A stretch of 5,220 nucleotides of DNA from Planctomycetota bacterium (GTDB lineage Bacteria; Planctomycetota; Planctomycetia; Planctomycetales; Planctomycetaceae), in the NCBI GenBank assembly GCA_027622115.1, contig JAQBZS010000615.1, positions 1-5,220 on the forward strand, in the 5' to 3' direction. The position numbers were made by a program, and so were the translations under genes. Each line of letters starts with the position of its first letter. Position 1 is the first letter of the stretch. The notes below the pieces were generated by a model. It saw only the letters and a list, made by a program, of their open reading frames with translations, searched no databases and had not been told where the DNA came from. Positions 1-5,160 of the stretch are shown here, in pieces.

Positions 1-738
1 TCCGTTGCGTCCTGCCTCCGGGTCCGGCGCGCCGCCGTTGCTGCCCTGAATGTAGACGCCGATGCAGTTGATGCCGTGAGCGACCATGTTGTCGAGGTTC
101 CGGACATGCCGCTCGGTGACCCCCTGGCTGTACAAGGCGTTGCCGCAGCGAAGACCCCAAACCTGAATCTCTTCCCCGCCGAGATATGGCCGGTCGTCCT
201 TGATCGAGAACTCGCGTGTTGATAGTGGATCGTCGATATCGAGGGCCTGCTCCGGTGTCGGCTGAGCCGTCGTCGGCGCGGCTGCGGGAACTTCCGTCGC
301 CTGAAACGCGACCACTTGCCACGAACCATCCCGCTGAGCCCAGACCCGCAGGAAGCGAAACTGCCCCGTCCCAATGCTGCCGTCCGACTCACGCCACTTT
401 GGCGTCGAGACACCGGTCACGACGGCCGTGTCATCGACGACTCGCACCTGAAGGTCGGCCACATCAAACGAGATGTAACTGCTCTTGCCCTGCACTTTGC
501 CTTTGATCCATTCGGGTTTGGTACGAAAGCGGCCAGACTGACTGCCGTGAGTGAAGTCCTTTGCGAACAGTCGATCAAACGTCGCCACGTCGCCTTCGAC
601 GACGGCTCTGTCGAGGATTCCTTCCAGTCGGCGGATTTCCGCTTTCGCAGAGGAGTCATCGGATCGTACTTGAGCAACTCCAGCCAGCAGTACGGCCGCC
701 ACAACGAGGGCTGTCTTCTTTTGAATCCCGTATCGCAT
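1..738 (-). CDS. Secreted DUF4440 (SnoaL-like) protein fused to a glycoside-hydrolase-like domain, C-terminus outside the window
   Basis: The frame is open from ATG at 738 to the window edge, giving 246 residues with no stop, so the 3' end is missing. Residues 1-26 form a signal peptide (basic start with KK, hydrophobic LVVAAVLLAGVA), so the product is exported. Residues about 32-147 match the DUF4440/NTF2-like pattern: EIRRLEGILDRAVVEGD, then FDRLFAKDFTH, and late strands ending in RDGSWQVVAFQAT. A Pro/Ala/Thr linker (150-165) follows. Residues about 175-246 (FSIKDDRPYLGGEEIQVWGL, then LDNMVAHGINCIGVYIQGSN) resemble the start of a TIM-barrel glycoside hydrolase, where the sugar-facing strands begin. 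The start is chosen because GGAGGGAG lies 8 nt upstream. The gene follows the lipoprotein gene by 37 nt and is probably co-transcribed. The catalytic acids would lie outside the window, so enzyme activity and substrate are unknown. The N-terminal domain call is firm; the hydrolase call is moderate. Confidence 0.8.
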   Translation of the reverse strand, partial: MRYGIQKKTALVVAAVLLAGVAQVRSDDSSAKAEIRRLEGILDRAVVEGDVATFDRLFAKDFTHGSQSGRFRTKPEWIKGKVQGKSSYISFDVADLQVRVVDDTAVVTGVSTPKWRESDGSIGTGQFRFLRVWAQRDGSWQVVAFQATEVPAAAPTTAQPTPEQALDIDDPLSTREFSIKDDRPYLGGEEIQVWGLRCGNALYSQGVTERHVRNLDNMVAHGINCIGVYIQGSNGGAPDPEAGRNG

Positions 739-746
739 CGTGACGT

Positions 747-754
747 CTCCCTCC
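747..754 (-). promoter_or_regulatory. Ribosome binding site of the DUF4440/hydrolase gene
   Basis: On the minus strand this reads GGAGGGAG, 8 nt before the ATG at 738. It is a strong Shine-Dalgarno match and decides the start of a gene whose other end is off the window. Confidence 0.75.
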
Positions 755-775
755 AATGTGAAAGCGTTTGAGTGA

Positions 776-1483
776 TCACTCCGACCCCGTCGCCGTGAAC
801 TGATCGAAGTGTGTTTGAGCGTCGGCTTTGGTCCAAAGACCGACGCGGCCGGCATCGCTGAGCGTCTCGTCGCGCACGCTGAGCTGTGTGCCATCGACAT
901 CACAGACAATCAGGTCGCCCAGCATCGCGACCGTCAGCGTGTGCCACCCGTCGCCGGCGAGTTCCACGTCGACGCTCGCCAGTTGCGTGCGCTTGCCGAC
1001 GATGACCTTGTAGATGCGGAGATTGTCTTCGAGCGGATTGAAGCGGCAGACGTAATAGTGGTTTGCATCGACGTAGCGCCACACAAACCCGCCGCCCTGA
1101 TCGACTTTGCCCGCCACCGACCGGAACGCCACCGAAAGTTTCATGTCCTGATAGCTGGCTTCGTTGACAGCGCACAGGTTGAACATCGACCTGGGACTTT
1201 CCGCAGACTGAGCGAGCACGTAGCCGGACTCAGACGGTGCTGATTCATCCGCCACAACTTTCCAGACACTGCCGTCGCCCTCGCCGGTCTGAGCGACTTC
1301 CCAGCCGCGTGGAACGGTGTCGACGTCGTCGGCTGTGAACGTCCAATGGCGCGCTTCGCCCTCGATATCAGGCGTTGACATTTTCGGTGGCTCAGCCGTC
1401 TGACTGCATCCGGAAGACGCCATCGTCGCCAGGGTTGCCAGCACGGCGAGGAGTACGCCTCGGATGTCCATGTTCATGTTCAT
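776..1483 (-). CDS. Predicted lipoprotein with LamG/DUF1080-like (concanavalin-type) domain
   Basis: The protein has 235 residues. Residues 6-25 are a hydrophobic export signal ending in MASSGC, with Cys26 as the likely lipidated residue; the lipobox is slightly off consensus because Ser, not Leu, is at -3. A short polar spacer leads to one domain, about 45-233, with the beta-sandwich pattern of the DUF1080/3-keto-disaccharide-hydrolase and LamG group: MKLSVAFRSV, GGGFVWRYVDANHYYVCRF, GDGWHTLTVAMLGDLIVCDV and, near the end, DAGRVGLWTKADAQTHFDQF. Such domains bind or act on carbohydrate in planctomycetes. I cannot point to catalytic residues, so binding alone is possible. Three in-frame ATGs open the gene (MNMNMD); the first is chosen because AGGAGG sits 7 nt before it. 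The gene lies 116 nt after the kinase gene and 37 nt before the DUF4440 gene. Its leader holds two hairpins, one overlapping the ribosome binding site. Confidence 0.8.
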   Translation of the reverse strand: MNMNMDIRGVLLAVLATLATMASSGCSQTAEPPKMSTPDIEGEARHWTFTADDVDTVPRGWEVAQTGEGDGSVWKVVADESAPSESGYVLAQSAESPRSMFNLCAVNEASYQDMKLSVAFRSVAGKVDQGGGFVWRYVDANHYYVCRFNPLEDNLRIYKVIVGKRTQLASVDVELAGDGWHTLTVAMLGDLIVCDVDGTQLSVRDETLSDAGRVGLWTKADAQTHFDQFTATGSE

Positions 1484-1490
1484 GCTTCAG

Positions 1491-1496
1491 CCTCCT
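1491..1496 (-). promoter_or_regulatory. Ribosome binding site of the lipoprotein gene
   Basis: The minus strand reads AGGAGG, 7 nt before the ATG at 1483. It selects the first of three closely spaced in-frame ATGs. Its first three bases (AGG) form the 3' end of the stem at 1494-1511, so access to this site could depend on RNA folding. Confidence 0.8.
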
Positions 1497-1511
1497 GACG
1501 CTTGCGTCAGG
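1494..1511 (-). promoter_or_regulatory. Hairpin overlapping the lipoprotein Shine-Dalgarno site
   Basis: CCTGACGC and GCGTCAGG are exact reverse complements separated by two bases, so the RNA can form a 7-bp stem with a 4-base loop. There is no T-run after it, so it is not a terminator. In the mRNA the last bases of the stem are the AGG that begins AGGAGG. The structure is plain in the sequence; a role in controlling translation is inference. Confidence 0.5.
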
Positions 1512-1517
1512 TTCTTC

Positions 1518-1533
1518 GTCGCCCCACGGCGAC
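1518..1533 (-). promoter_or_regulatory. Second hairpin in the lipoprotein leader
   Basis: GTCGCC and GGCGAC form a perfect 6-bp GC-rich stem around a 4-base loop. It lies 6 nt upstream (in transcript direction) of the hairpin that overlaps the ribosome binding site. It lacks a U-tract and is not a standard intrinsic terminator. It could be a pause, an attenuation element or an mRNA end after processing, or chance in GC-rich DNA. Confidence 0.3.
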
Positions 1534-1599
1534 TCCTATGACTCCGCTCATTCTCCCGCCACGGTTTCCCATGTCCATTAAAGGAAGATGAAACGTTTT

Positions 1600-2991
1600 T
1601 CATGTTGGCGGATCGGAGCCGGAGCGTGGCAGCAGCACGGTGCAGGTCGTGCCTTCGCCCGGTGTGCTGGCGATGTCCACTCGGCCGCCGTGAGCCCACA
1701 CGATGCTCTGCACGATGCTCAGGCCGAGGCCCGTGCCGCCGGCTTCGCGGCTGCGGGATTTGTCCACACGATAGAACCGATCGAACACTCGAGGGAGGTG
1801 GTCGGCGTCGATGCCGATGCCCGTGTCGCGGACGGCGACAGCGATCATTCCGGACTGCTCGGTCACGGTCACTTCGATGCAGTCTTCTGACGGCGTGTAC
1901 TTGATGGCGTTGTCGAGCAGGTTGTAAATGACCTCGCGCAGTCGGTCGCAGTCGCCGGTGACGACGGCTGTGGTGCAGGAATCAAGAGTCAGCGTCTGTT
2001 GCTTCGCTTCGGCAAGCGGACGCATCATCTCCGTGGCGTCGGCAACGAGCCGGGCCAGATCAATGGGCTGCGATTCCAGCGGCACCAGTCCGGCGTCTTC
2101 GCGAGACAGCATCAGCAATTGATCGATCAGCTTCGTGAGATGCTCGCACTCTTCAAGAATGCTGCCGGCCAGCGTCTGAAACTCCTCGGCATCCGGTGGC
2201 TGGTGCATGGCGACTTCCGCCTCGGCGCGGATCACCGCAATTGGCGTCCGCAGTTCGTGCGAGGCATCGGCGGTGAAGCGTCGAACTTCGGCGAAGGACT
2301 GCTCCAGCCGGGCGATCATTGCGTTGATGGTTTGGGCGAGTCGACCGAGTTCATCACCTGAATTCTGCACGTCGAGCCGGCGGCTGAGTTGTTCGGCCGT
2401 GATTTCGTCCGTCGCCTGCCGAATCCGCTCGACAGGAGCCAGAGCCCGTCGGGCCAGCGCGTAACCGATGCCACCCGCCAGCAACAACGATATCGGCAGG
2501 ACGGTCAGCAGTACCGCTGCCAGTCCGCGAAGTTCCTTATACACCTCATCCATCGGCAGCATCAGGACGACGTCAAACCGGCTGCCGTTCGCATCCAACG
2601 CTCGTGTCAGCATCCGCTGCCGGCCGATCAGCGGCAACCGGCGCGAGTCAAAGCGTGATTCGCCCGTGGCGTTCGCCGGTCGGTCGGGAACGCTCTGCGC
2701 GGCCATCTGATCGGTGCGTGCGACGACGACGCCATCGCTATAAACAACACACAGCGCCCCGACATGCTCGTGGAACTCTTCGATCCAGTGTCGAATCCGA
2801 CTCTCCGGGTCTTCGACACTGTGCAGGTCGTGTTCGAGTTCGTGAAACTGTTCGATCAGCACGCGGTCGATCTGCTCCAGCATCGCGTGGCGCAATAGAC
2901 CGTACACGAGCAGCCCGACGACCAGCAGCAGTACCGCCAGCGCGGCCGTGTTCCACAGCGTCAGCCGCCAGCGGATACTCAGCCTGCTCAT
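1600..2991 (-). CDS. Membrane sensor histidine kinase (HAMP, HisKA, HATPase_c), OmpR-partner class
   Basis: The protein has 463 residues. It has a transmembrane helix at about 11-33, an extracytoplasmic sensor segment at about 34-153, a second transmembrane helix at about 155-180, a HAMP linker at about 181-233, and a HisKA domain with FTADASHELRTP, where His245 is the autophosphorylation site. The ATP-binding domain has an N box (NLLDNAIKYTP, Asn357 and Asn361), G1 (DTGIGID, Asp389), an F box (DRFYRVDKS) and G2 (GGTGLGLSIV). All catalytic boxes look intact. The layout fits the CusS/BaeS-like class; the signal sensed is not recognisable. The frame could begin 46 codons earlier, but the ATG at 2991 is preferred: it overlaps the regulator stop as ATGA, has GAGGG 7 nt upstream, and opens directly into MSRLSIRWRLTLWN. 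The ATGA overlap implies translational coupling to the regulator, which is truncated, so expression and phosphotransfer partner are in doubt. Confidence 0.93.
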   Translation of the reverse strand: MSRLSIRWRLTLWNTAALAVLLLVVGLLVYGLLRHAMLEQIDRVLIEQFHELEHDLHSVEDPESRIRHWIEEFHEHVGALCVVYSDGVVVARTDQMAAQSVPDRPANATGESRFDSRRLPLIGRQRMLTRALDANGSRFDVVLMLPMDEVYKELRGLAAVLLTVLPISLLLAGGIGYALARRALAPVERIRQATDEITAEQLSRRLDVQNSGDELGRLAQTINAMIARLEQSFAEVRRFTADASHELRTPIAVIRAEAEVAMHQPPDAEEFQTLAGSILEECEHLTKLIDQLLMLSREDAGLVPLESQPIDLARLVADATEMMRPLAEAKQQTLTLDSCTTAVVTGDCDRLREVIYNLLDNAIKYTPSEDCIEVTVTEQSGMIAVAVRDTGIGIDADHLPRVFDRFYRVDKSRSREAGGTGLGLSIVQSIVWAHGGRVDIASTPGEGTTCTVLLPRSGSDPPT

Positions 2992-3575
2992 GGCGAGTCC
3001 CTCACGACGTAGCCGACACCGCGCACCGTGTGAATCAATTGTCGCAGGCCCGGTCGTTCGACCTTCTTCCGCAACAGCCCGACGTAGACGTCGATGACGT
3101 TCGTCAGTACACCCATCGGTTCCTGCCACACATCGCGAGCCAGCATGTCCCGCGTAACGACGGCATCGACGTGCCGGACAAAGTACGCCAGCAGTTCAAA
3201 CTCGCGGTGGCTCAGCTCAATCTCTTCGCCGTCCCGCACAACACGGCGGGCGACGAAGTCCATTTCCAAATCGCCGACGCGGAGCATCAATTCGCGTCCG
3301 CCGGTGTCGCGACGCAGCAGAGCCCGCAGCAGAGCCCGCAGCAGAGCCCGCAGTTCGGCAAAAGCAAACGGCTTCACCAGATAGTCATCGGCACCGCCGT
3401 CCAGTCCCGCGACCCGGCCATCGACGCTGTCCCGTGCAGTGAGGATCAGCACCGGCTGCGAAAACCCAAAACGAGCGGTGAACAGTAAGGGCAACAGCGT
3501 CGTCCTGCACGAGATGTATTTTGACGGCATCACCCCGCAGGCACCCGATCCAGCCGCTGACATCCGCCGCGCCAT
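2988..3575 (-). pseudogene. OmpR-family response regulator, N-terminally truncated (receiver lacks its phospho-acceptor half)
   Basis: The open frame gives 195 residues, but response-regulator homology begins only near residue 36 (base about 3470). It starts at the fourth receiver strand, PVLILTA (Thr46), then DDYLVKPF with the conserved Lys68, then a last helix enlarged by an extra LLRA unit. A complete winged-helix DNA-binding domain follows (about 94-193: VGDLEMDFVARRVV, SHREFELLAYFVRH, LTNVIDVYVGLLRKKVE, HTVRGVGYVVR). Intact relatives are about 220-230 residues and carry some 80 residues before PVLILTA. Here the acidic pair and phospho-acceptor Asp are absent. The first 35 codons read antisense to a superoxide dismutase fragment, so they are not native. 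No start codon with a good ribosome site is seen near the junction. If made, the product could bind DNA but not be phosphorylated by the usual route. Its gene overlaps the kinase gene by 4 nt. Confidence 0.75.
3313..3353. repeat. 12-bp tandem repeat, 3.4 copies, in the response regulator
   Basis: A 12-bp unit containing AGCAGAGCCCGC repeats exactly from 3313 to 3353. In the minus frame it encodes (LLRA) repeats, giving ELRALLRALLRALLRR. Related regulators usually have about 12 residues from this Glu to the final RR, so this copy appears to have gained one 4-residue unit. Slippage is the likely cause, and the frame is kept. Confidence 0.85.
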
Positions 3576-3871
3576 CGAGCAACGGTTCGGTTAGCTCGAC
3601 AAATGGTCCGTCGACTTCGCCGCGTCCGCCAAAGGAGCCGCCGGCTGGGCCATGCTTGTGAAACACCCGGTCAACGGAAAACTCTACAACGTCGTCAGCG
3701 ACGAACACGCGATGGGTGTCCTGTGGATGGCCACGCCACTGATCGTCATCGACACGTACGAGCACGCGTTCTAAATACATCGACTACCAGAACCGCAAAG
3801 CTGACTACGTCGAAAAATTCCTCTCCCACATCGAATGGAATGAAGCCAACTCACGTTTTCGTGCCGTATAG
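3478..3871 (+). pseudogene. Fe/Mn superoxide dismutase remnant (3' half, disrupted)
   Basis: Three in-frame pieces line up with the C-terminal part of the iron/manganese superoxide dismutase family. They are NSVVLHEMYFDGITPQ to RFG (about 3493-3591), then LDKWSVDFAASAKGAAGWAM to IDTYEHAF (3595-3771), then IDYQNRKADYVEKFL to the stop (3779-3871). The last two metal ligands of the family are visible in DTYEH, and the His in VLHE matches the second His ligand. The N-terminal half with the first ligand is missing; the 5' edge abuts the cut response regulator. A TAG at 3592 stands where relatives have Ser (FG-S-LDKW; TCG to TAG). At 3772 four extra bases break the frame between EHAF and the expected Y-IDY. 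With a truncation, a nonsense codon and a frameshift, it cannot make an active enzyme. Confidence 0.8.
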
Positions 3872-3885
3872 AACGCGTGCAAGAA

Positions 3886-4002
3886 CTACTTCCTAAGTCT
3901 TGCGTGGATGGTGTAGCTCCAGTTTGGGCAGTATTCTTCTCGCGTGATGTTGATTGTCTTCATTTGGGCATCGGTGATCTTCTGGCCCTTTACGTGCAGA
4001 CA
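3886..4002 (-). pseudogene. ISAzo13-like transposase, C-terminal remnant
   Basis: The minus frame from about 3999 to the stop at 3888-3886 reads LHVKGQKITDAQMKTINI followed by TREEYCPNWSYTIHARLRK. This resembles the end of ISAzo13-family (pfam07592, 'Rhodopirellula transposase') proteins, which close with a KGxKITDAQM-like stretch, an 'NI.R' turn and a WNYTI motif. Only 38 codons survive. A stop (TGA at 4005-4003) lies directly upstream in frame, at the point where sigma-factor homology on the other strand begins, so that is the breakpoint. It shows a past insertion here, now almost wholly deleted. I do not recognise the terminal inverted repeat. The family call is from memory of the motif and is moderate. 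Confidence 0.5.
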
Positions 4003-4192
4003 TCATGGCTGAAGAATGTCAGCGGCTGATTTCCAAGTTGTCGAAGCTGGAGCACGCCAACTGCTGTTGAAATTGGACGGCTACACGAACGAAGAGATTG
4101 CCACACAGTTGGGACTCACTCGCCGGACGATTCAGCGCATGTTTGTGCCGGGACGCGAAAAGTGGTCAGCCTTGATTCAACCTCGGGATTAG
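4002..4192 (+). pseudogene. ECF-type sigma factor, C-terminal (region 4) remnant with frameshift
   Basis: Two overlapping frames together give the end of a planctomycete-type ECF sigma factor. The first (from the ATG at 4005) reads MAEECQRLISKLSKLE, the segment before region 4. It soon meets a stop at 4068. The second frame, from about 4058, reads QLLLKLDGYTNEEIATQLGL then TRRTIQRM, the helix-turn-helix that contacts the -35 element, and runs to GREKW and a stop at 4190-4192. A short insertion or deletion around 4045-4058 separates the two. Region 2, which binds core polymerase and the -10 element, is absent, so this is a relic. Its last 33 nt belong to a 46-bp sequence repeated at 5081-5126. 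Confidence 0.7.
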
Positions 4193-4205
4193 CTGTCACC
4201 TTTCG
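4160..4205 (+). repeat. 46-bp direct repeat, copy 1 (upstream of the DUF4058 gene)
   Basis: This copy aligns without gaps to 5081-5126, with 38 of 46 positions identical by eye. The best-conserved core is CAACCTC-GGATT-GCTGTCAC-TTTCG. It covers the last codons of the sigma-factor remnant and the start of the promoter region of the DUF4058 gene. Confidence 0.7.
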
Positions 4206-4206
4206 C

Positions 4207-4229
4207 GGCAGTCGCTCGGCGACAGTGCC
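4207..4229 (+). promoter_or_regulatory. Inverted repeat just upstream of the -10 element
   Basis: GTCGC and GCGAC flank a 3-base loop, and the outer GGCA/TGCC pair as well if two bases (AG) are bulged out. It covers the place where a -35 hexamer would be. It may be an operator, a leftover terminator of the sigma gene without its T-run, or chance. Confidence 0.3.
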
Positions 4230-4230
4230 G

Positions 4231-4239
4231 TGGTATACT
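4231..4239 (+). promoter_or_regulatory. Extended -10 promoter of the DUF4058 gene
   Basis: TGGTATACT fits the extended -10 pattern TGnTATAAT with one mismatch in the hexamer (TATACT at 4234-4239). No clear -35 is present at the usual distance (4211-4217), which is tolerated with an extended -10. Transcription would start near 4246, leaving a leader of about 33 nt. Confidence 0.5.
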
Positions 4240-4264
4240 GCGTGTGTTCGCCCAGAACCGCAAA

Positions 4265-4270
4265 CAGGAG
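4265..4270 (+). promoter_or_regulatory. Ribosome binding site of the DUF4058 gene
   Basis: CAGGAG lies 8 nt before the ATG at 4279. It fixes the start there rather than at an in-frame GTG at 4162, which lies inside the repeat and upstream of the promoter. Confidence 0.7.
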
Positions 4271-4278
4271 TCGGCACC

Positions 4279-5037
4279 ATGCCCGTGAATGACTGGACCC
4301 GCGTTGAAGCGGGCATTTTTCATGACTTTCACACGGCCTGGATTCCCGAAATCCGCACGGCATTGAATGACGGTCTGCTGCCGGACGGCTACTACGCGCT
4401 CGCGGAGCAACACGCGGGAAACGTGATTGCCGATGTGCTGACTCTCCACACCAGCGAGCCTCAACAGGCATGGCCCTTGCCGCCGCTGCCCGATGTTGGG
4501 GGCGTGGCCGTGGCCGAAGCTCCACCGCGAACGCGCCGTAAACATGTTGTCGAACTGACAGAGCTGCGGCGGTCCCTGGCCATCCGGCATGTCAGCGGAC
4601 ATCGACTGGTCGCGCTGGTCGAAATTGTGTCGCCCGGCAACAAGGACCGCGCACGCAGCGTTTCGGATTTCACGGACAAGGTCGAATCGGCTTTGAATTC
4701 CGGAGTGCATGTGCTGCTGGTCGATCTGTTTCCGCCGGGTTCGCATGATCCCACCGGAATGCATGGAGCCATCCTGCAGCGCCTCGAAGATTCCGACGAG
4801 CCTTACGATCTCCCCGCCGAAGAACCGCTGACCGTGGCCAGCTATGCGGTCGGACGTCGGGTTGAGATTTACGTGGAGCATCTCGCCGTGGGTGGCCACA
4901 TCGTGGACATGCCCTTGTTCTTGACTCCGGATCGATACATCAACCTGCCGCTGCAAACGACTTACGCAGGGGCGTTTCGAGGAATGCCCGCGTTCTGGCG
5001 CGATGTCCTGGAAGGCAACGACAACGCGAACGGCTGA
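4279..5037 (+). CDS. DUF4058 family protein
   Basis: The protein has 252 residues and no signal peptide or membrane segment, so it is probably cytoplasmic. The opening MPVNDWTRVEAGIFHDFHTA, then LNDGLLPDGYYALAEQ, is the N-terminal signature of the planctomycete branch of DUF4058. The middle has ELTELRRSLAIRHVSGHRLV followed by VEIVSPGNKDR (Glu115-Arg124), DKVESALNSGVHVLLVDLFP, then DEPYDLPAEEPLTVASY and, at the end, MPLFLTPDRYINLPLQTTY with GMPAFWRDVLEG. The family has no established function. The E-I-V-S-P-x-N-K stretch followed by K and GVHVLLVDL recalls the core of PD-(D/E)XK-fold (Uma2-like) proteins, but that is only a remote resemblance. The frame is intact, with its own promoter and ribosome site, while everything just upstream is decayed. 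It is bracketed by a 46-bp direct repeat. Family call firm, function unknown. Confidence 0.9.
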   Translation: MPVNDWTRVEAGIFHDFHTAWIPEIRTALNDGLLPDGYYALAEQHAGNVIADVLTLHTSEPQQAWPLPPLPDVGGVAVAEAPPRTRRKHVVELTELRRSLAIRHVSGHRLVALVEIVSPGNKDRARSVSDFTDKVESALNSGVHVLLVDLFPPGSHDPTGMHGAILQRLEDSDEPYDLPAEEPLTVASYAVGRRVEIYVEHLAVGGHIVDMPLFLTPDRYINLPLQTTYAGAFRGMPAFWRDVLEGNDNANG

Positions 5038-5080
5038 CAACCCGGCGTACCATGCCATTCAACGGGGTCTTGTCCGCAGG

Positions 5081-5126
5081 AAGTAGTCAGTCCTTATACA
5101 ACCTCAGGATTCGCTGTCACTTTTCG
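5081..5126 (+). repeat. 46-bp direct repeat, copy 2 (downstream of the DUF4058 gene)
   Basis: Gapless match to 4160-4205 with 8 mismatches. It starts 44 nt after the DUF4058 stop. Similarity weakens on both sides, though a CTCGG 10 bases beyond each copy stays in register. Copy 2 is followed by a -10-like TAGAAT at 5159-5164, much as copy 1 is followed by TATACT, so each copy may end in a promoter. No gene is visible between 5038 and the window end. Confidence 0.65.
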
Positions 5127-5160
5127 AGTGGATTCCTCGGTAAACCGCAGGACGAACGTA

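Noticed and set aside
770..781. Perfect 12-bp palindrome GAGTGATCACTC over the lipoprotein stop codon
   Set aside because: About one 12-bp palindrome is expected by chance in 5 kb, and it lies partly in coding sequence with no other support as an operator.
1484..1599. A promoter for the lipoprotein gene in the gap after the kinase
   Set aside because: A TTTAAT and a GGGAAACC can be picked out on the minus strand, but neither has a properly spaced partner element.
2992..3129. Kinase start 46 codons further upstream
   Set aside because: That extension lies wholly inside the response-regulator frame, has no kinase-like sequence, and the ATGA overlap with GAGGG upstream marks the ATG at 2991.
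2604..3488. Plus-strand open frame of 294 codons across the kinase and regulator
   Set aside because: It is antisense to well-recognised kinase and regulator motifs; its Arg/Ser-rich translation is typical of a shadow frame in GC-rich DNA.
3905..3980. A stretch (GTGTAGCTCCAGTTTGGGC) resembling a tRNA D-arm
   Set aside because: No matching acceptor stem and no T-arm GTTCGA-type sequence at the right distance; the same bases read as a transposase tail on the other strand.
4162..4278. Extended DUF4058 start at GTG 4162
   Set aside because: The extra 39 codons run through the repeat, the inverted repeat and the promoter; the family N-terminus starts at MPVNDWTRV with a good ribosome site.
4189..5058. 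Long minus-strand open frame opposite the DUF4058 gene (289 codons)
   Set aside because: It is the antisense of a clearly recognised family protein, with no family match or ribosome site of its own.
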